Source: a bacterium (lineage in GTDB: Bacteria; Zhuqueibacterota; QNDG01; JAGLOF01). Taken from it: a stretch of 64,000 nt of DNA. Shown piece by piece: positions 8,410-16,927 of the stretch. The DNA lies in contig JAFGRY010000027.1 of NCBI GenBank assembly GCA_016934955.1, positions 108,220-172,219 on the forward strand, written 5' to 3'. Position 1 is the first letter of the stretch; every line of letters begins with the position of its first letter. The notes beneath the pieces are model-generated. The model made no database searches. It was not told where the DNA came from and was given only the letters and a program-made list of their open reading frames with translations. A program made the position numbers and the translations under genes.

Positions 8410-9840
8410 ATGAAACGGATCATCAGTCTTGTGATAACTGCTGTCTACCTGTGTGCCGCCTCGCTTCCATCGGCCGCACAGACCTACATGCCTGCCTGGG
8501 AATCCCTGGACAGCCGGCCGGTCCCCGCCTGGTTCCAGGATGCGAAGTTCGGCATTTTCATTCACTGGGGCGTGTACTCGGTGCCGGCATGGCGCCCGGT
8601 TGCCTCCGCCCGCTACGCATCCTATGCCGAGTGGTACTACGCCCGGGTTATGGGAGACACGGTTCACGGCGGCGCCCTGTTCCACAAGGAGAATTACGGT
8701 GAATCCTTCGAGTATCGGGACTTTGCGTCACTGTTCAGGGCGGAGCTCTTCGATCCCGGGTTCTGGGCGGAACTGTTCGCGAAGGCGGGTGCGAAATACG
8801 TCGTGCTCACCAGCAAGCATCATGACGGGTTCTGTCTCTGGCCGACAGAGAGTCCGTTCAAGAAAGGATGGAACGCGGGCGACACCGGCCCGCGCCGTGA
8901 CCTGGTTGGAGACCTGGCCGCGGCGGTGCGGGCAAAGGGGCTGCGCATGGGGCTCTACTACTCCCTGCCGGAGTGGGAGAGCACTCCCACGTCCCGGACC
9001 CCGTCCGGCTGGTTCATCGATCCCGCCATGGTGGAAAAATACCGGATCCCCCGGGAACGATATGTCGAAGAACATGTGATCCCGCAGCTGAAAGAGCTGG
9101 TTACGCGATATCAGCCGGCGGTTATCTTTTCCGACGGCGGTGAATGGGATTTCGATGAACAGTACTGGCGGACAAAAGAGTTTCTGGCCTGGCTCTACAA
9201 TGATGCGCCCAACCGCGATGAAGTGGTGGTCAATGACCGCTGGGCCAAAGGCATTCCCATGCACCATGGTGATTATTACTCAAGCGAATACAAAGATGCC
9301 GGAGGCGTCGGCGATGAACATCCCTGGGAAGAGAGCCGGGGCATCGGCGGGTCATACGGATTCAACCGGGCCGAACGTCTTGACGATTACAGCACCTCTG
9401 AAGAGCTGATCCACGAACTCATCGATATTGTGAGCAGAGGCGGCAACCTGCTCCTGAACGTGGGGCCGACAGCCGACGGCAGGATTCCGGTAATCATGCA
9501 GGAGCGGCTGCGGGATATCGGCGACTGGCTGAAGGTGAACGGCGAGGCGATCTATGCCACCCGCTCCTGTCCGGGATTGGCCGCCGGAGAACCTGACCGC
9601 TGGTATACTCGAAAGGGCAGCGATCTGTACGTTATCTGCGGCCGCTGGCCCGAAGGAGAGGTAGCGGTGCCCGGTCTGCGGCTTCGCGGGACAGGATCGG
9701 TTACGCTGCTCGGCAGCGACAAGCGCCCCGCATGGCGCGCAGCCGCCGACGGGCTCTATATTACGCCGCCGCCCCTGTCCCCGGCGGAGGCGCCGTGCGC
9801 CCATGCGTTCGTGTTCAAATTAGCCGATGCCTGGAAATGA
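8410..9840 (+). CDS. Alpha-L-fucosidase, GH29, secreted
   Basis: This enzyme hydrolyses terminal alpha-L-fucose from glycans in the periplasm or outside the cell. A signal peptide (MKRIISLVITAVYLCAASLPSAAQ) is followed by the GH29 barrel: FGIFIHWGVYSVPAW, the fucose-binding SKHHDGFCLW (His137, His138), and AVIFSDGGEWDF with the presumed nucleophile Asp242. A C-terminal beta-sandwich completes a normal 476-residue length. ATG 8410 follows GGAGG at 8401-8405. It closes the group begun at 6813; free fucose would then go to the mutarotase and kinase genes nearby. Confidence 0.93.
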   Translation: MKRIISLVITAVYLCAASLPSAAQTYMPAWESLDSRPVPAWFQDAKFGIFIHWGVYSVPAWRPVASARYASYAEWYYARVMGDTVHGGALFHKENYGESFEYRDFASLFRAELFDPGFWAELFAKAGAKYVVLTSKHHDGFCLWPTESPFKKGWNAGDTGPRRDLVGDLAAAVRAKGLRMGLYYSLPEWESTPTSRTPSGWFIDPAMVEKYRIPRERYVEEHVIPQLKELVTRYQPAVIFSDGGEWDFDEQYWRTKEFLAWLYNDAPNRDEVVVNDRWAKGIPMHHGDYYSSEYKDAGGVGDEHPWEESRGIGGSYGFNRAERLDDYSTSEELIHELIDIVSRGGNLLLNVGPTADGRIPVIMQERLRDIGDWLKVNGEAIYATRSCPGLAAGEPDRWYTRKGSDLYVICGRWPEGEVAVPGLRLRGTGSVTLLGSDKRPAWRAAADGLYITPPPLSPAEAPCAHAFVFKLADAWK

Positions 9841-9880
9841 CCGCAGCCAAAACGAACTCCGGGCGAATCGGATAATCCCA

Positions 9881-9909
9881 TTGACAATGATTACCGGAAT
9901 GTCTACTTT
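9881..9909 (+). promoter_or_regulatory. Candidate sigma-70 promoter
   Basis: A perfect TTGACA at 9881-9886 and TACTTT at 9904-9909 are 17 bases apart. They lie about 80 bases before the lipoprotein gene at 9992, in the only longer gap of this part of the locus. Confidence 0.6.
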
Positions 9910-9991
9910 GGCATAGATCCTGGAATGCAGAACAATCGGTTACCCTGACCCGGATCCTGTAATCACACGATGCAACATGCAGGAGGATACC

Positions 9992-10435
9992 ATGAAACAA
10001 ACCCTCCCCCTGTTACTGGGGCTGTTCCTTTGCTGCGGTTCACCCGAATTCAGCGAAACACCGCTGTCGTTCGCGCTGTGTCCGGCCGTGTCGGAACCGC
10101 TGGCCGGATACCGGGAGATGCCCGTGTACGGGGCGCGGGAATCTCTTTTCTGCCGGGACAGCGTGCTGCTGGACAACCGCGCGGTCGCATCCGCGTCCTC
10201 CGAGCAGGTTCAGGGAAAACCGGCGGTCCGCGTGTATCTCACTCCGGAAGGGCGGGAACTGTTCGCCCGCATTACTGAGGAGTACACCGGGAAAAGGCTG
10301 GGCATGATTGTTGACGGCACGCTGCTCAGCGCCCCCCTTGTCCGGGCGACGATCAGCGAGGGACAGCTGCTGATCATGGGAGCGGTAACCGCAGCCGAGG
10401 CGGAACGGATAGCACGCGGTATCGCGGGCGGGTGA
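9992..10435 (+). CDS. Lipoprotein with a stand-alone SecD P1-head-like domain
   Basis: A 147-residue exported protein. The signal peptide MKQTLPLLLGLFLCCGS ends in a lipobox-like LFLC, so it is probably membrane-anchored. Residues from about 67 to 145 resemble the periplasmic head subdomain of SecD: VRVYLTPEGRELFARITEE, GKRLGMIVDGTLLSAPLVR, then an IMGAVTAAEAERIARGI helix. No membrane channel part of SecD is present. Its job is unknown; orphan copies of this domain occur in other genomes. AGGAGG at 9981-9986 fixes ATG 9992. Confidence 0.65.
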   Translation: MKQTLPLLLGLFLCCGSPEFSETPLSFALCPAVSEPLAGYREMPVYGARESLFCRDSVLLDNRAVASASSEQVQGKPAVRVYLTPEGRELFARITEEYTGKRLGMIVDGTLLSAPLVRATISEGQLLIMGAVTAAEAERIARGIAGG

Positions 10436-10510
10436 TCCCGACTTCCGGTTCGGCGCGGCCCCTTCAATCCGTTTGTCTGTCGAACATCCAATCGCTAACC
10501 GTGGAAACCG

Positions 10511-11542
10511 ATGGTGTCGATTCCGCTTGTTGAAGTGACAAGAGGCGCTCTGGTCGAGTGCCTGCACCGCGGCAATATCGCCGTCACTGACAGTAACGGG
10601 GTGCTGCTGGCAGCAGCGGGCGACCCTCAGGCCGTAACCTACATGCGGTCTGCCGCCAAACCGATCCAGGCGCTGAATGTTATCACCAGCGGTGCGGCCG
10701 CGCGGTATCATCTTACCGATGCTGAACTCGCGGTAATCTGCTCCTCCCATTACGCCGAGCCCCACCATCTCAAAGCCGTCCGGGATATCCTGAGAAAAAT
10801 CGGGCTCACCGCCGATCACATTCTCGGGGGCACGGTTACGTCTCTCAATCCTGCGTATGCGCTGAAGCTGGCGGCTTCCCGGACGGTTCTCAGCCCCATC
10901 TACAGCGATTGCTCCGGCAAGCATGCCGGCATGCTCGCGGTATGCGTTCATAAGGGCTGGCCGGTTGAGACGTACCTGGATCATGACCACCCCTGTCAGC
11001 AGGAGATTCTGCGCCTTATCGCCGCGGTATGCCGGGTGCGGGAAGCGGATATCATCGTCGGGATCGACGGCTGTTCCGCGCCGGTGCACGCCCTGCCGCT
11101 CACCGCGATGGCAAGGGGATTCGCCGCGATGGCGTCCCCTGGCCCTCTGCCGGATGATCTGCGGCGGCCCGCGGAACGTATCTTCGCGGCGATGAACGCG
11201 CATCCGGAGATGATCGCCGGCAGCGGCGGCTTCTGCAGTGACCTGATACGTGCCACCGGGGGACGGCTCATCGGCAAGATCGGCGCTGAAGGGGTCTATT
11301 GCGTGGGTCTCAGGCAGGAGGGAACGGGAATCGCGGTCAAGGTGGAATCCGGAAGCATGGCCGTGCTTCCGCCGGTGGTGATCGGCGCCCTCGAACAGCT
11401 CGGCTTTCTGTCCCCGGGAGAGCTGCGGGAACTTGAGCGATACCGGATCATGCCGAACCTCAACGACCGGAAGCGGCCCGTGGGCAGTGTCAGGCCAGTT
11501 TTCACTCTCCAGACTGATGTTGGCGCCAGCAGGTGGACCTGA
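10511..11542 (+). CDS. L-asparaginase II family (Rhizobium etli type)
   Basis: This cytoplasmic amidohydrolase converts L-asparagine to aspartate and ammonia. It belongs to the asparaginase II family, which is unrelated to E. coli AnsA/AnsB. The family's SxxK catalytic pair appears as SAAK (Ser47, Lys50). The zinc-site residues known from the R. etli enzyme correspond to Cys134 and Lys137 in SDCSGKHAGM, and Asp186 and Cys188 in GIDGCSAP. These fall one residue off the published numbering, so the protein is full length. The Shine-Dalgarno sequence before ATG 10511 is weak. Its presence between glycosidases suggests use of asparagine released from N-linked glycans, which is an inference. Confidence 0.85.
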   Translation: MVSIPLVEVTRGALVECLHRGNIAVTDSNGVLLAAAGDPQAVTYMRSAAKPIQALNVITSGAAARYHLTDAELAVICSSHYAEPHHLKAVRDILRKIGLTADHILGGTVTSLNPAYALKLAASRTVLSPIYSDCSGKHAGMLAVCVHKGWPVETYLDHDHPCQQEILRLIAAVCRVREADIIVGIDGCSAPVHALPLTAMARGFAAMASPGPLPDDLRRPAERIFAAMNAHPEMIAGSGGFCSDLIRATGGRLIGKIGAEGVYCVGLRQEGTGIAVKVESGSMAVLPPVVIGALEQLGFLSPGELRELERYRIMPNLNDRKRPVGSVRPVFTLQTDVGASRWT

Positions 11543-11576
11543 TGATAAAAGCACATTATTGACGGGAGGATAGACC

Positions 11577-12755
11577 ATGAAAAAGATGCTCGTTACGTTG
11601 TTTCTCTTCGCTCTTTACACCGGCCTGCAGGCGCAGTCCGGCACGGGAGCGCTGGGCGGCCTCGCGGCTCTTCGTGATTATGAATCAAAGCGTATTTCAA
11701 GTTTCGACACTACCGGCGGGAACGCGGACCGGTTCGTGATTCCGGCGGGGGAGACCATTACCATAGCCGAGATACCCGGCGCAGGCATCATTCGCCATAT
11801 CTGGGTGACTATCTCCTGCGCCGATCCCATGATCCGCCGGAATGCGGTCCTTCGCATGTACTGGGACGGGGAAACGGATCCCAGCGTCGAATCGCCCATC
11901 GGTGATTTTTTCGGCAACGGCTGGGGCGAAAAATATAATTTCATCACTCTTCCCCTGGCGGTTGCGCCCAAAGAGGGCAACGCGCTCAACTGTTATTTCC
12001 CGATGCCCTTCGCGGAGGGCGCGAGAATCACCGTGGAAAATCAGTCGAATGAACAGATAGGCGCCTTCTACTTTTACATCGATTATGAAGCGCATAAGAA
12101 GATCCCCCGTGATACGGGACGGTTCCATGCCTGGTGGAACCGGGAGCTGACCGAGCCGCTGGAAACGGAGGAGAACGAATGGTCCATCTTCGGAGCCCAG
12201 AAGAAGAACCGTGACGGTGCGGGCAACTATCTTTTTGCGGATATCCAGGGGCGGGGTCATTTTGTCGGTGTTAACTATTACGTCGATTCTCCCGGGCCCG
12301 TCTGGTACGGTGAAGGTGATGACATGTTCTTCATCGACGGCGAAGCCTGGCCGTCATCGCTGCACGGCACGGGAACGGAAGATTTTTTCAATTCATCCTG
12401 GTGCCCCAAGGAGCCCTACCTGCATCCCTATTTCGGGTACGGACGGGTCAATGAAAATATCGGGTGGCTGGGGAGGACCCACTGTTACCGGTTCTTCATC
12501 GAATCGCCGGTGGCGTTCAGGAAGTCTCTGCGTGCGACCATAGAGCACGGCCACAACAACTGCCTGACCCTGGATCTGTCCACCGTTGCCTACTGGTACC
12601 AGGCGGAACCGCATAAGCCCTTCCCCAAGATGCTGCCGAAAGAGAAACGTCAGAACATGCCGGGAATCGGGCCGGTGGAAATACACCGCTGGCGTGACGC
12701 ATGGAGAAAAGCGATGGACGGCGGGACGCTCTGGGGGCATGAGAGAAACGAATAG
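11577..12755 (+). CDS. GH172 glycoside hydrolase (DUF2961), secreted
   Basis: Members of this family cleave alpha-linked furanosides, such as difructose anhydrides and D-arabinan. A signal peptide (MKKMLVTLFLFALYTGLQAQ) precedes the double jelly-roll domain. The hallmark segments are present: WYGEGDDMFFIDGE with Glu246, and LHGTGTEDFF with Glu268. From memory of the fructofuranosidase structure these two glutamates are the acid/base and nucleophile. The start follows GGGAGGA. The 3' end overlaps the transporter ATPase gene by 17 bases, so enzyme and importer are translated together. That suggests the importer takes up the sugar released here. The substrate is not predictable. Confidence 0.85.
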   Translation: MKKMLVTLFLFALYTGLQAQSGTGALGGLAALRDYESKRISSFDTTGGNADRFVIPAGETITIAEIPGAGIIRHIWVTISCADPMIRRNAVLRMYWDGETDPSVESPIGDFFGNGWGEKYNFITLPLAVAPKEGNALNCYFPMPFAEGARITVENQSNEQIGAFYFYIDYEAHKKIPRDTGRFHAWWNRELTEPLETEENEWSIFGAQKKNRDGAGNYLFADIQGRGHFVGVNYYVDSPGPVWYGEGDDMFFIDGEAWPSSLHGTGTEDFFNSSWCPKEPYLHPYFGYGRVNENIGWLGRTHCYRFFIESPVAFRKSLRATIEHGHNNCLTLDLSTVAYWYQAEPHKPFPKMLPKEKRQNMPGIGPVEIHRWRDAWRKAMDGGTLWGHERNE

Positions 12756-14277
12756 AGGAAAAAACAACACCCTGCCAGCGGCTGTCTCGCTGAGGAGGAT
12801 TCACAAGTCGTTTTCCGGGGTGGAGGTGCTGCACGGGATCGACCTTGACATCCATTACGGCAGAGTGACGGCGCTCATGGGTGAAAACGGTGCGGGTAAA
12901 TCCACTCTTATGAACGTCCTCTCAGGCGTCCATACGGACTGGACCGGCTCCCTGCTTATAAACGGCGAAGGGTGCCGGTTTGGCTCACCGGCGGACGCGG
13001 AAGCAGCGGGGATCGCCATGATCCATCAGGAGCTCAATCTCGTCCCGGGACTGAGCGTGGCCGGGAACCTCTTTCTCGGACGGGAACCGGCGGGACGTTT
13101 TGGGCGGATCGACTTTACGGCCATGCACCGGAAGGCCCGGGATATCATGGATCAGCTGCGGTTCGAGCCGCCCGTGACGGCGGCAGTGGAGTCACTGCCG
13201 GTGGGGCAGCGGCAGCTGGTCGAGATCGGCAAAGCCCTGGCTTCCGAGGCGCAGGTGATATTGATGGATGAACCGACGTCGGCGCACTCGGAACGGGAAA
13301 TCGACACCCTCTTTACCGTTGTCCGGCAGCTCAGGGCGCGGGGCGTCGCTGTTGTCTATGTTTCTCACCGGCTGGAAGAGATTTATCGTATCGCCGACAC
13401 CATTGCCGTGCTTCGTGACGGACGGCTTGTTCATATCGCGGAAACCGGTTCATTGACGCGTGCGGACCTGGTGCAGCAGATGATCGGGCGTCCTGAAGAG
13501 CGGTTCTATGAACACGAGGATGCCAGGGGTGACGAGATCGTATTACGGGTGAGCGGGCTCTCCTGCAGGCATCCTGATGTTGAGAGCAGGACACTGATCC
13601 GCGATATCAGTTTTGATGTGCGCAGGGGGGAAATACTGGGGATCGCCGGACTGCTGGGCTCAGGGAGGACCGTGCTGCTCGAAAGCCTTTTCGGAGCCGC
13701 GCCCGGGTTCCTGTCCGGCAGGGTGGAGCTGGAGGGTGAGCTCCTTGAGATCGGCGAACCCTCTTTCCTCATGTCCAAAGGCATGGCGCTCCTTACCGAG
13801 GACCGGCAGAGGACAGGGCTGATCCCGGGACTCTCGGTACGGGAAAATTATATTCTGGCGGCACTGCTGATGACACCTTCATGGGCGCCCCTTACTACCG
13901 GTGACGAGGAGGATAGGCTTGCAGCGGCAGCCGAAGACCTCAGCATCAGTATGGCTGATCCGGGGCAGCCCATTGTTACGCTTTCGGGAGGAAATCAGCA
14001 GAAAGTGCTGCTGGCAAAGTGGCTTGCCATCGGTCCCCGGCTGCTCCTCCTGGACGAGCCCACAAGGGGTATCGATGTAGGGGCCAGGCATGATATCTAT
14101 CTTCTGCTCTCCCGGCTCAGGCGGCAGGGCGTCAGCATTATCATGACATCGTCGGAACTTGACGAACTGATCGCTGTCTGTGACCGTATCCTGGTGCTCA
14201 GGGACGGAAGGACCGCCGGTGTCTACGTGCGGACTGAATGTACCAGAGACGGTATTCTCAAGGCAGCATCAGGTTGA
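12739..14277 (+). CDS. Sugar ABC importer, duplicated ATP-binding protein
   Basis: This is the energy-coupling subunit of a ribose/xylose-type (CUT2) importer, 512 residues, with two ABC cassettes. Cassette 1 has Walker A GENGAGKST, signature LPVGQRQ and Walker B VILMDEPTSA. Cassette 2 has the degenerate Walker A typical of these subunits (GLLGSGRTV), a canonical LSGGNQQK signature and LLLLDEPTRG. The start chosen is ATG 12739 inside the end of the GH172 gene; an upstream in-frame ATG at 12586 gives a sequence foreign to the family. The permease gene starts 10 bases after its stop. Confidence 0.92.
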   Translation: MRETNRGKNNTLPAAVSLRRIHKSFSGVEVLHGIDLDIHYGRVTALMGENGAGKSTLMNVLSGVHTDWTGSLLINGEGCRFGSPADAEAAGIAMIHQELNLVPGLSVAGNLFLGREPAGRFGRIDFTAMHRKARDIMDQLRFEPPVTAAVESLPVGQRQLVEIGKALASEAQVILMDEPTSAHSEREIDTLFTVVRQLRARGVAVVYVSHRLEEIYRIADTIAVLRDGRLVHIAETGSLTRADLVQQMIGRPEERFYEHEDARGDEIVLRVSGLSCRHPDVESRTLIRDISFDVRRGEILGIAGLLGSGRTVLLESLFGAAPGFLSGRVELEGELLEIGEPSFLMSKGMALLTEDRQRTGLIPGLSVRENYILAALLMTPSWAPLTTGDEEDRLAAAAEDLSISMADPGQPIVTLSGGNQQKVLLAKWLAIGPRLLLLDEPTRGIDVGARHDIYLLLSRLRRQGVSIIMTSSELDELIAVCDRILVLRDGRTAGVYVRTECTRDGILKAASG

Positions 14278-14287
14278 GGAATTGAAT

Positions 14288-15535
14288 GTGAATGACACTG
14301 CACCCACTCCGCCGCCGCGGCGGACAGGATCATCCCGCCGTATGAACGTCGCGCCGTTCATGGGGCTGCTGGCCATTTTCGCCGCCGGCGCCGCGCTCAA
14401 CGGCGCCATGTTTCTCAGTCTCTATAACCAGTTGAATGTTCTGGGCAGGAACGCGATTATCGCGCTGCCGGCGGTCGGGATGACGCTGGTGATTCTTGCC
14501 GGAGGGATCGACCTTTCGGTGGGAAGCATGGTGTCCCTGGGATCCGTAGTGACCGCCATGCTGCTCATGGGGCGGGGATTAAACGGGGCGCATCTGTTCG
14601 CGGTGCCGCTGCTGGCGGTGACGGCCGGTCTCGCCGTGATGAAAATTATCACAGCGGTAGCGGTAAGGCCGATCCCCCCGCAACGGCGCCTTCCGCTTAT
14701 GTGCGCGGGGATGGCCGCGGGAGCGGCAGCTGCCGTGGTGCCGGTGCTGCCGATGATCGGGAGCGGATTTTCCGTAGTGGCCGTTCTGATATGTGTCCCC
14801 GTTGCGGGGCTGATGCTGGGAGCGCTCAGCGGCTGGGTTATCGCGACACAGCGTATACAGCCGTTTGTTGTCACGCTGGCCATGATGAGCGCGGCGGTTG
14901 GTATAGCAAAAACGGTAGCCGGGTCGGGAGGCCGGATTCATCCGATATACTATGATGCGGCGGGAGCCTCCGGGGCCGCGGCGCCCGCGGGCTTCGCCTG
15001 GCTCAACAGCAAGATCGCCGTCCTGGGAACGGAGCTGATTCCGGTGAGCGCACTTTTTTTCCTTGCGGCTGTCCTGGCCGTGCATGTCCTCCTCACCCGG
15101 TTCAGGTTCGGCCGGTATATATACGCCATCGGAGGGAACGAAGAGGCGGCCAGACTTTCGGGCGTGAACGTGAAGAGGATAAAAATTACCGTTTACGCAT
15201 TTTCGGGGTGGATTTCAGCGCTCGCCGGGGTGCTCTACTGCTCAGCCTACGCCCAGGGGAAGCCTGATGCGGGGGCAACCTGGGAGCTTGACGCGATCGC
15301 CGCGGTGGTTATCGGGGGCACCAGTCTCAACGGAGGCAGGGGGTCGGTGAAAAGTACGCTGATCGGTGTCCTCATACTTGGGTACCTGGGGAATATTCTC
15401 AACCTGCAGGAGGTGCCCGGAGAAGTTCAGGACATCCTCAAGGGTGTGATCATCCTGGCGGCGGTCCTGCTGCAGAAGGGGGGGCTGCTGAAAGGTTTCA
15501 AGAAACTGCAATTGCGGCGGAAAGGAGCACAATAA
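14288..15535 (+). CDS. Sugar ABC importer, permease
   Basis: The inner-membrane channel of the CUT2 importer, 415 residues, with about ten hydrophobic helices. The family motif ALPAVGMTLVILAGGIDLSVGS follows the first helices. Near the C-terminus are the RFGRYIYAIGGNEEAARLSG coupling loop and the VVIGGTSLNGGRGS segment. GTG 14288 is chosen because GAGG lies at 14277-14280; longer starts would run far back into the ATPase gene. The stop overlaps the next start (TAATG), indicating translational coupling to the binding protein. Confidence 0.9.
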   Translation: MNDTAPTPPPRRTGSSRRMNVAPFMGLLAIFAAGAALNGAMFLSLYNQLNVLGRNAIIALPAVGMTLVILAGGIDLSVGSMVSLGSVVTAMLLMGRGLNGAHLFAVPLLAVTAGLAVMKIITAVAVRPIPPQRRLPLMCAGMAAGAAAAVVPVLPMIGSGFSVVAVLICVPVAGLMLGALSGWVIATQRIQPFVVTLAMMSAAVGIAKTVAGSGGRIHPIYYDAAGASGAAAPAGFAWLNSKIAVLGTELIPVSALFFLAAVLAVHVLLTRFRFGRYIYAIGGNEEAARLSGVNVKRIKITVYAFSGWISALAGVLYCSAYAQGKPDAGATWELDAIAAVVIGGTSLNGGRGSVKSTLIGVLILGYLGNILNLQEVPGEVQDILKGVIILAAVLLQKGGLLKGFKKLQLRRKGAQ

Positions 15536-16488
15536 TGGTGAAGACACTGGTACGGCATGGGCTGTTTCTCATTGTGGGCATGGTCGCTCTCTGCGGCTGC
15601 GGCGGCGGCAGGAAGGACGGCGCGTATACGGTGGGATTCTCACAGGTAACCGTAAAGGAGCCCTGGAGAGTGGTGTTTAACGAGAACCTTCAGGCCAAAG
15701 CCGACACCTATGGAGAACGGCTCCGCCTGATAACCCTCGATGCCAATGACAAGACCGAAAATCAGGTGGCTCATATCGAGACGTTCATAGTGAAAAAAGT
15801 GGACGGCATTCTCATTTCACCCAAAGAGGCGTCCGGGTGTTCGGAGGCGATCAAGGAAGCCATGGAGGCGGGCATTCCGGTCATGGTCCTCGATCGCAAC
15901 ACCACATACAGGGATTACACGGCCTTCGTCGGGGCTGATAATGGCGAGATCGGAAAGGCAGCGGGAATGTATGTCCGGGATCTGCTCGGGGGTGAGGGGG
16001 CCGCTGCCGGGGTTGTGTATGAGATCTGCGGCTCGCTGGCCTCCACCCCCGCCCAGGAACGACGGGGCGGATTTCACGCCGTGCTTGACCGGGAACCGGG
16101 AGTAACCATCATCGGCGGCCTGGACGGGGACTGGAAGCTGGACCGCGGCAAGGCGATCGCCCAGGATGCGCTGCAGGTGCATGACGATATCGATGTCATC
16201 TATGCGCACAATGACCCCATGGCCTACGGAGCCTACCAGGCGGCGAAGGAGCTGGGGAAGGAATCCGGGATTGCCTTCATCGGCATTGACGGCCTGCCGG
16301 GAGAGGGATGCCAGTGGGTGAAAAATGGTATTCTCAAGGCGACCTTTCTCTATCCCACGCCGGGTGAAAAGGCGCTGGAATTGATGATGGACATGCTGGA
16401 GGGGAAGCGGACCATCGAGCGGGGCACGTCGATTCAGCTGCCGACGGCGACGATTACAGCCGAGAATGCGGATGAGCATATACGGTAA
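15535..16488 (+). CDS. Sugar ABC importer, substrate-binding lipoprotein
   Basis: A ribose-binding-type periplasmic protein of 317 residues that delivers the sugar to the permease. The signal peptide ends in a lipobox-like LCGC (VALCGCGGG), so it is probably anchored in the membrane. The body has the two-lobe signature: YTVGFSQVTVKEPWR, VDGILISPKEASG, IPVMVLDRN, FVGADNGEIGKAAGMYV, IYAHNDPMAYGA and AFIGIDGLPGEG. It is the last gene of the locus. Which sugar it binds is unknown; the gene order favours a product of the GH172 or GH29 enzyme. Confidence 0.9.
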   Translation: MVKTLVRHGLFLIVGMVALCGCGGGRKDGAYTVGFSQVTVKEPWRVVFNENLQAKADTYGERLRLITLDANDKTENQVAHIETFIVKKVDGILISPKEASGCSEAIKEAMEAGIPVMVLDRNTTYRDYTAFVGADNGEIGKAAGMYVRDLLGGEGAAAGVVYEICGSLASTPAQERRGGFHAVLDREPGVTIIGGLDGDWKLDRGKAIAQDALQVHDDIDVIYAHNDPMAYGAYQAAKELGKESGIAFIGIDGLPGEGCQWVKNGILKATFLYPTPGEKALELMMDMLEGKRTIERGTSIQLPTATITAENADEHIR

Positions 16489-16732
16489 TCAAGGAAAAAG
16501 GAAAACGGATAAAGGATAAAGTCCCTACCGTCCGCCCCTTCCTGCGACTTTCAGGGGGCCGGTCTCAGGAACTGAACATCGCTACGCGGGTTTCGGTATC
16601 GCAATCGCTAAGCGAAGACAGCAGACAGAATCCTGTCCTTTCCCCCGGGTTGGCGGCGGTCCCCTGACCGCCGGAGGTGAGTCTGAGGCAGGTGTGTCGC
16701 ATTTCGACCAAGACGATTTATGGCGCAATTTT
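16489..16732. other. Intergenic stretch after the ABC operon
   Basis: No gene is seen here. A GC-rich hairpin (GGCGGTC 16655-16661 with GACCGCC 16666-16672, loop CCCT) could end the importer transcript, although no T-run follows it. Confidence 0.4.
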
Positions 16733-16787
16733 CCTGCCATTTTGACATCTCCGTGCATAAACGAATAAATTGCCTGCCGTTTTGGCA
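16733..16787. promoter_or_regulatory. Paired TGCC(A/G)TTTTG(A/G)CA sites, possible activator enhancers
   Basis: CCTGCCATTTTGACA at 16733-16747 and CCTGCCGTTTTGGCA at 16773-16787 are 15-base direct repeats differing at two positions. Each is itself a partial palindrome. They are 40 bases apart, about four helical turns, and lie 61-115 bases upstream of the sigma-54 promoter at 16848. That is the usual location of enhancer sites. The second copy overlaps the terminator hairpin. Confidence 0.4.
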
Positions 16788-16796
16788 GGCTTTTTT
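16772..16796 (+). terminator. Rho-independent terminator
   Basis: GCCTGCC (16772-16778) pairs with GGCAGGC (16784-16790) around a five-base loop, followed by six T. The form is textbook, but half of the hairpin also belongs to the paired repeat described at 16733-16787, so it may be read by a protein as well. Confidence 0.7.
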
Positions 16797-16847
16797 ATTC
16801 GACGATAAATACATATAACTTATTGTTAAAAATGAAATTAAATAGTT

Positions 16848-16863
16848 TGGCACGTGGCTTGCA
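16848..16863 (+). promoter_or_regulatory. Sigma-54 (RpoN) -24/-12 promoter
   Basis: TGGCACG at 16848-16854, four bases, then TTGCA at 16859-16863 match the sigma-54 consensus exactly, including GG at -24 and GC at -12 with the right spacing. The start of transcription would be near 16875, about 50 bases before the first Hsp20 gene. No competing sigma-70 promoter is obvious. Confidence 0.85.
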
Positions 16864-16927
16864 TTACCATTAGCGTCAGTGAGTGAATGATAATGGTTAC
16901 ATTAAGGAATGCAAGGAGGTATGCGCT

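Noticed and set aside
10040..11578. 512-codon open frame on the minus strand
   Set aside because: It lies antisense to the SecD-like and asparaginase genes, both with clear motifs. Its product is Arg/Pro/His-rich, as is usual for shadow frames.
16742..16770. TTGACA-N17-ATAAAT, a sigma-70-like promoter
   Set aside because: A transcript would run at once into the terminator at 16772-16796, and the TTGACA is better explained as the end of a repeated TGCCRTTTTGRCA site.
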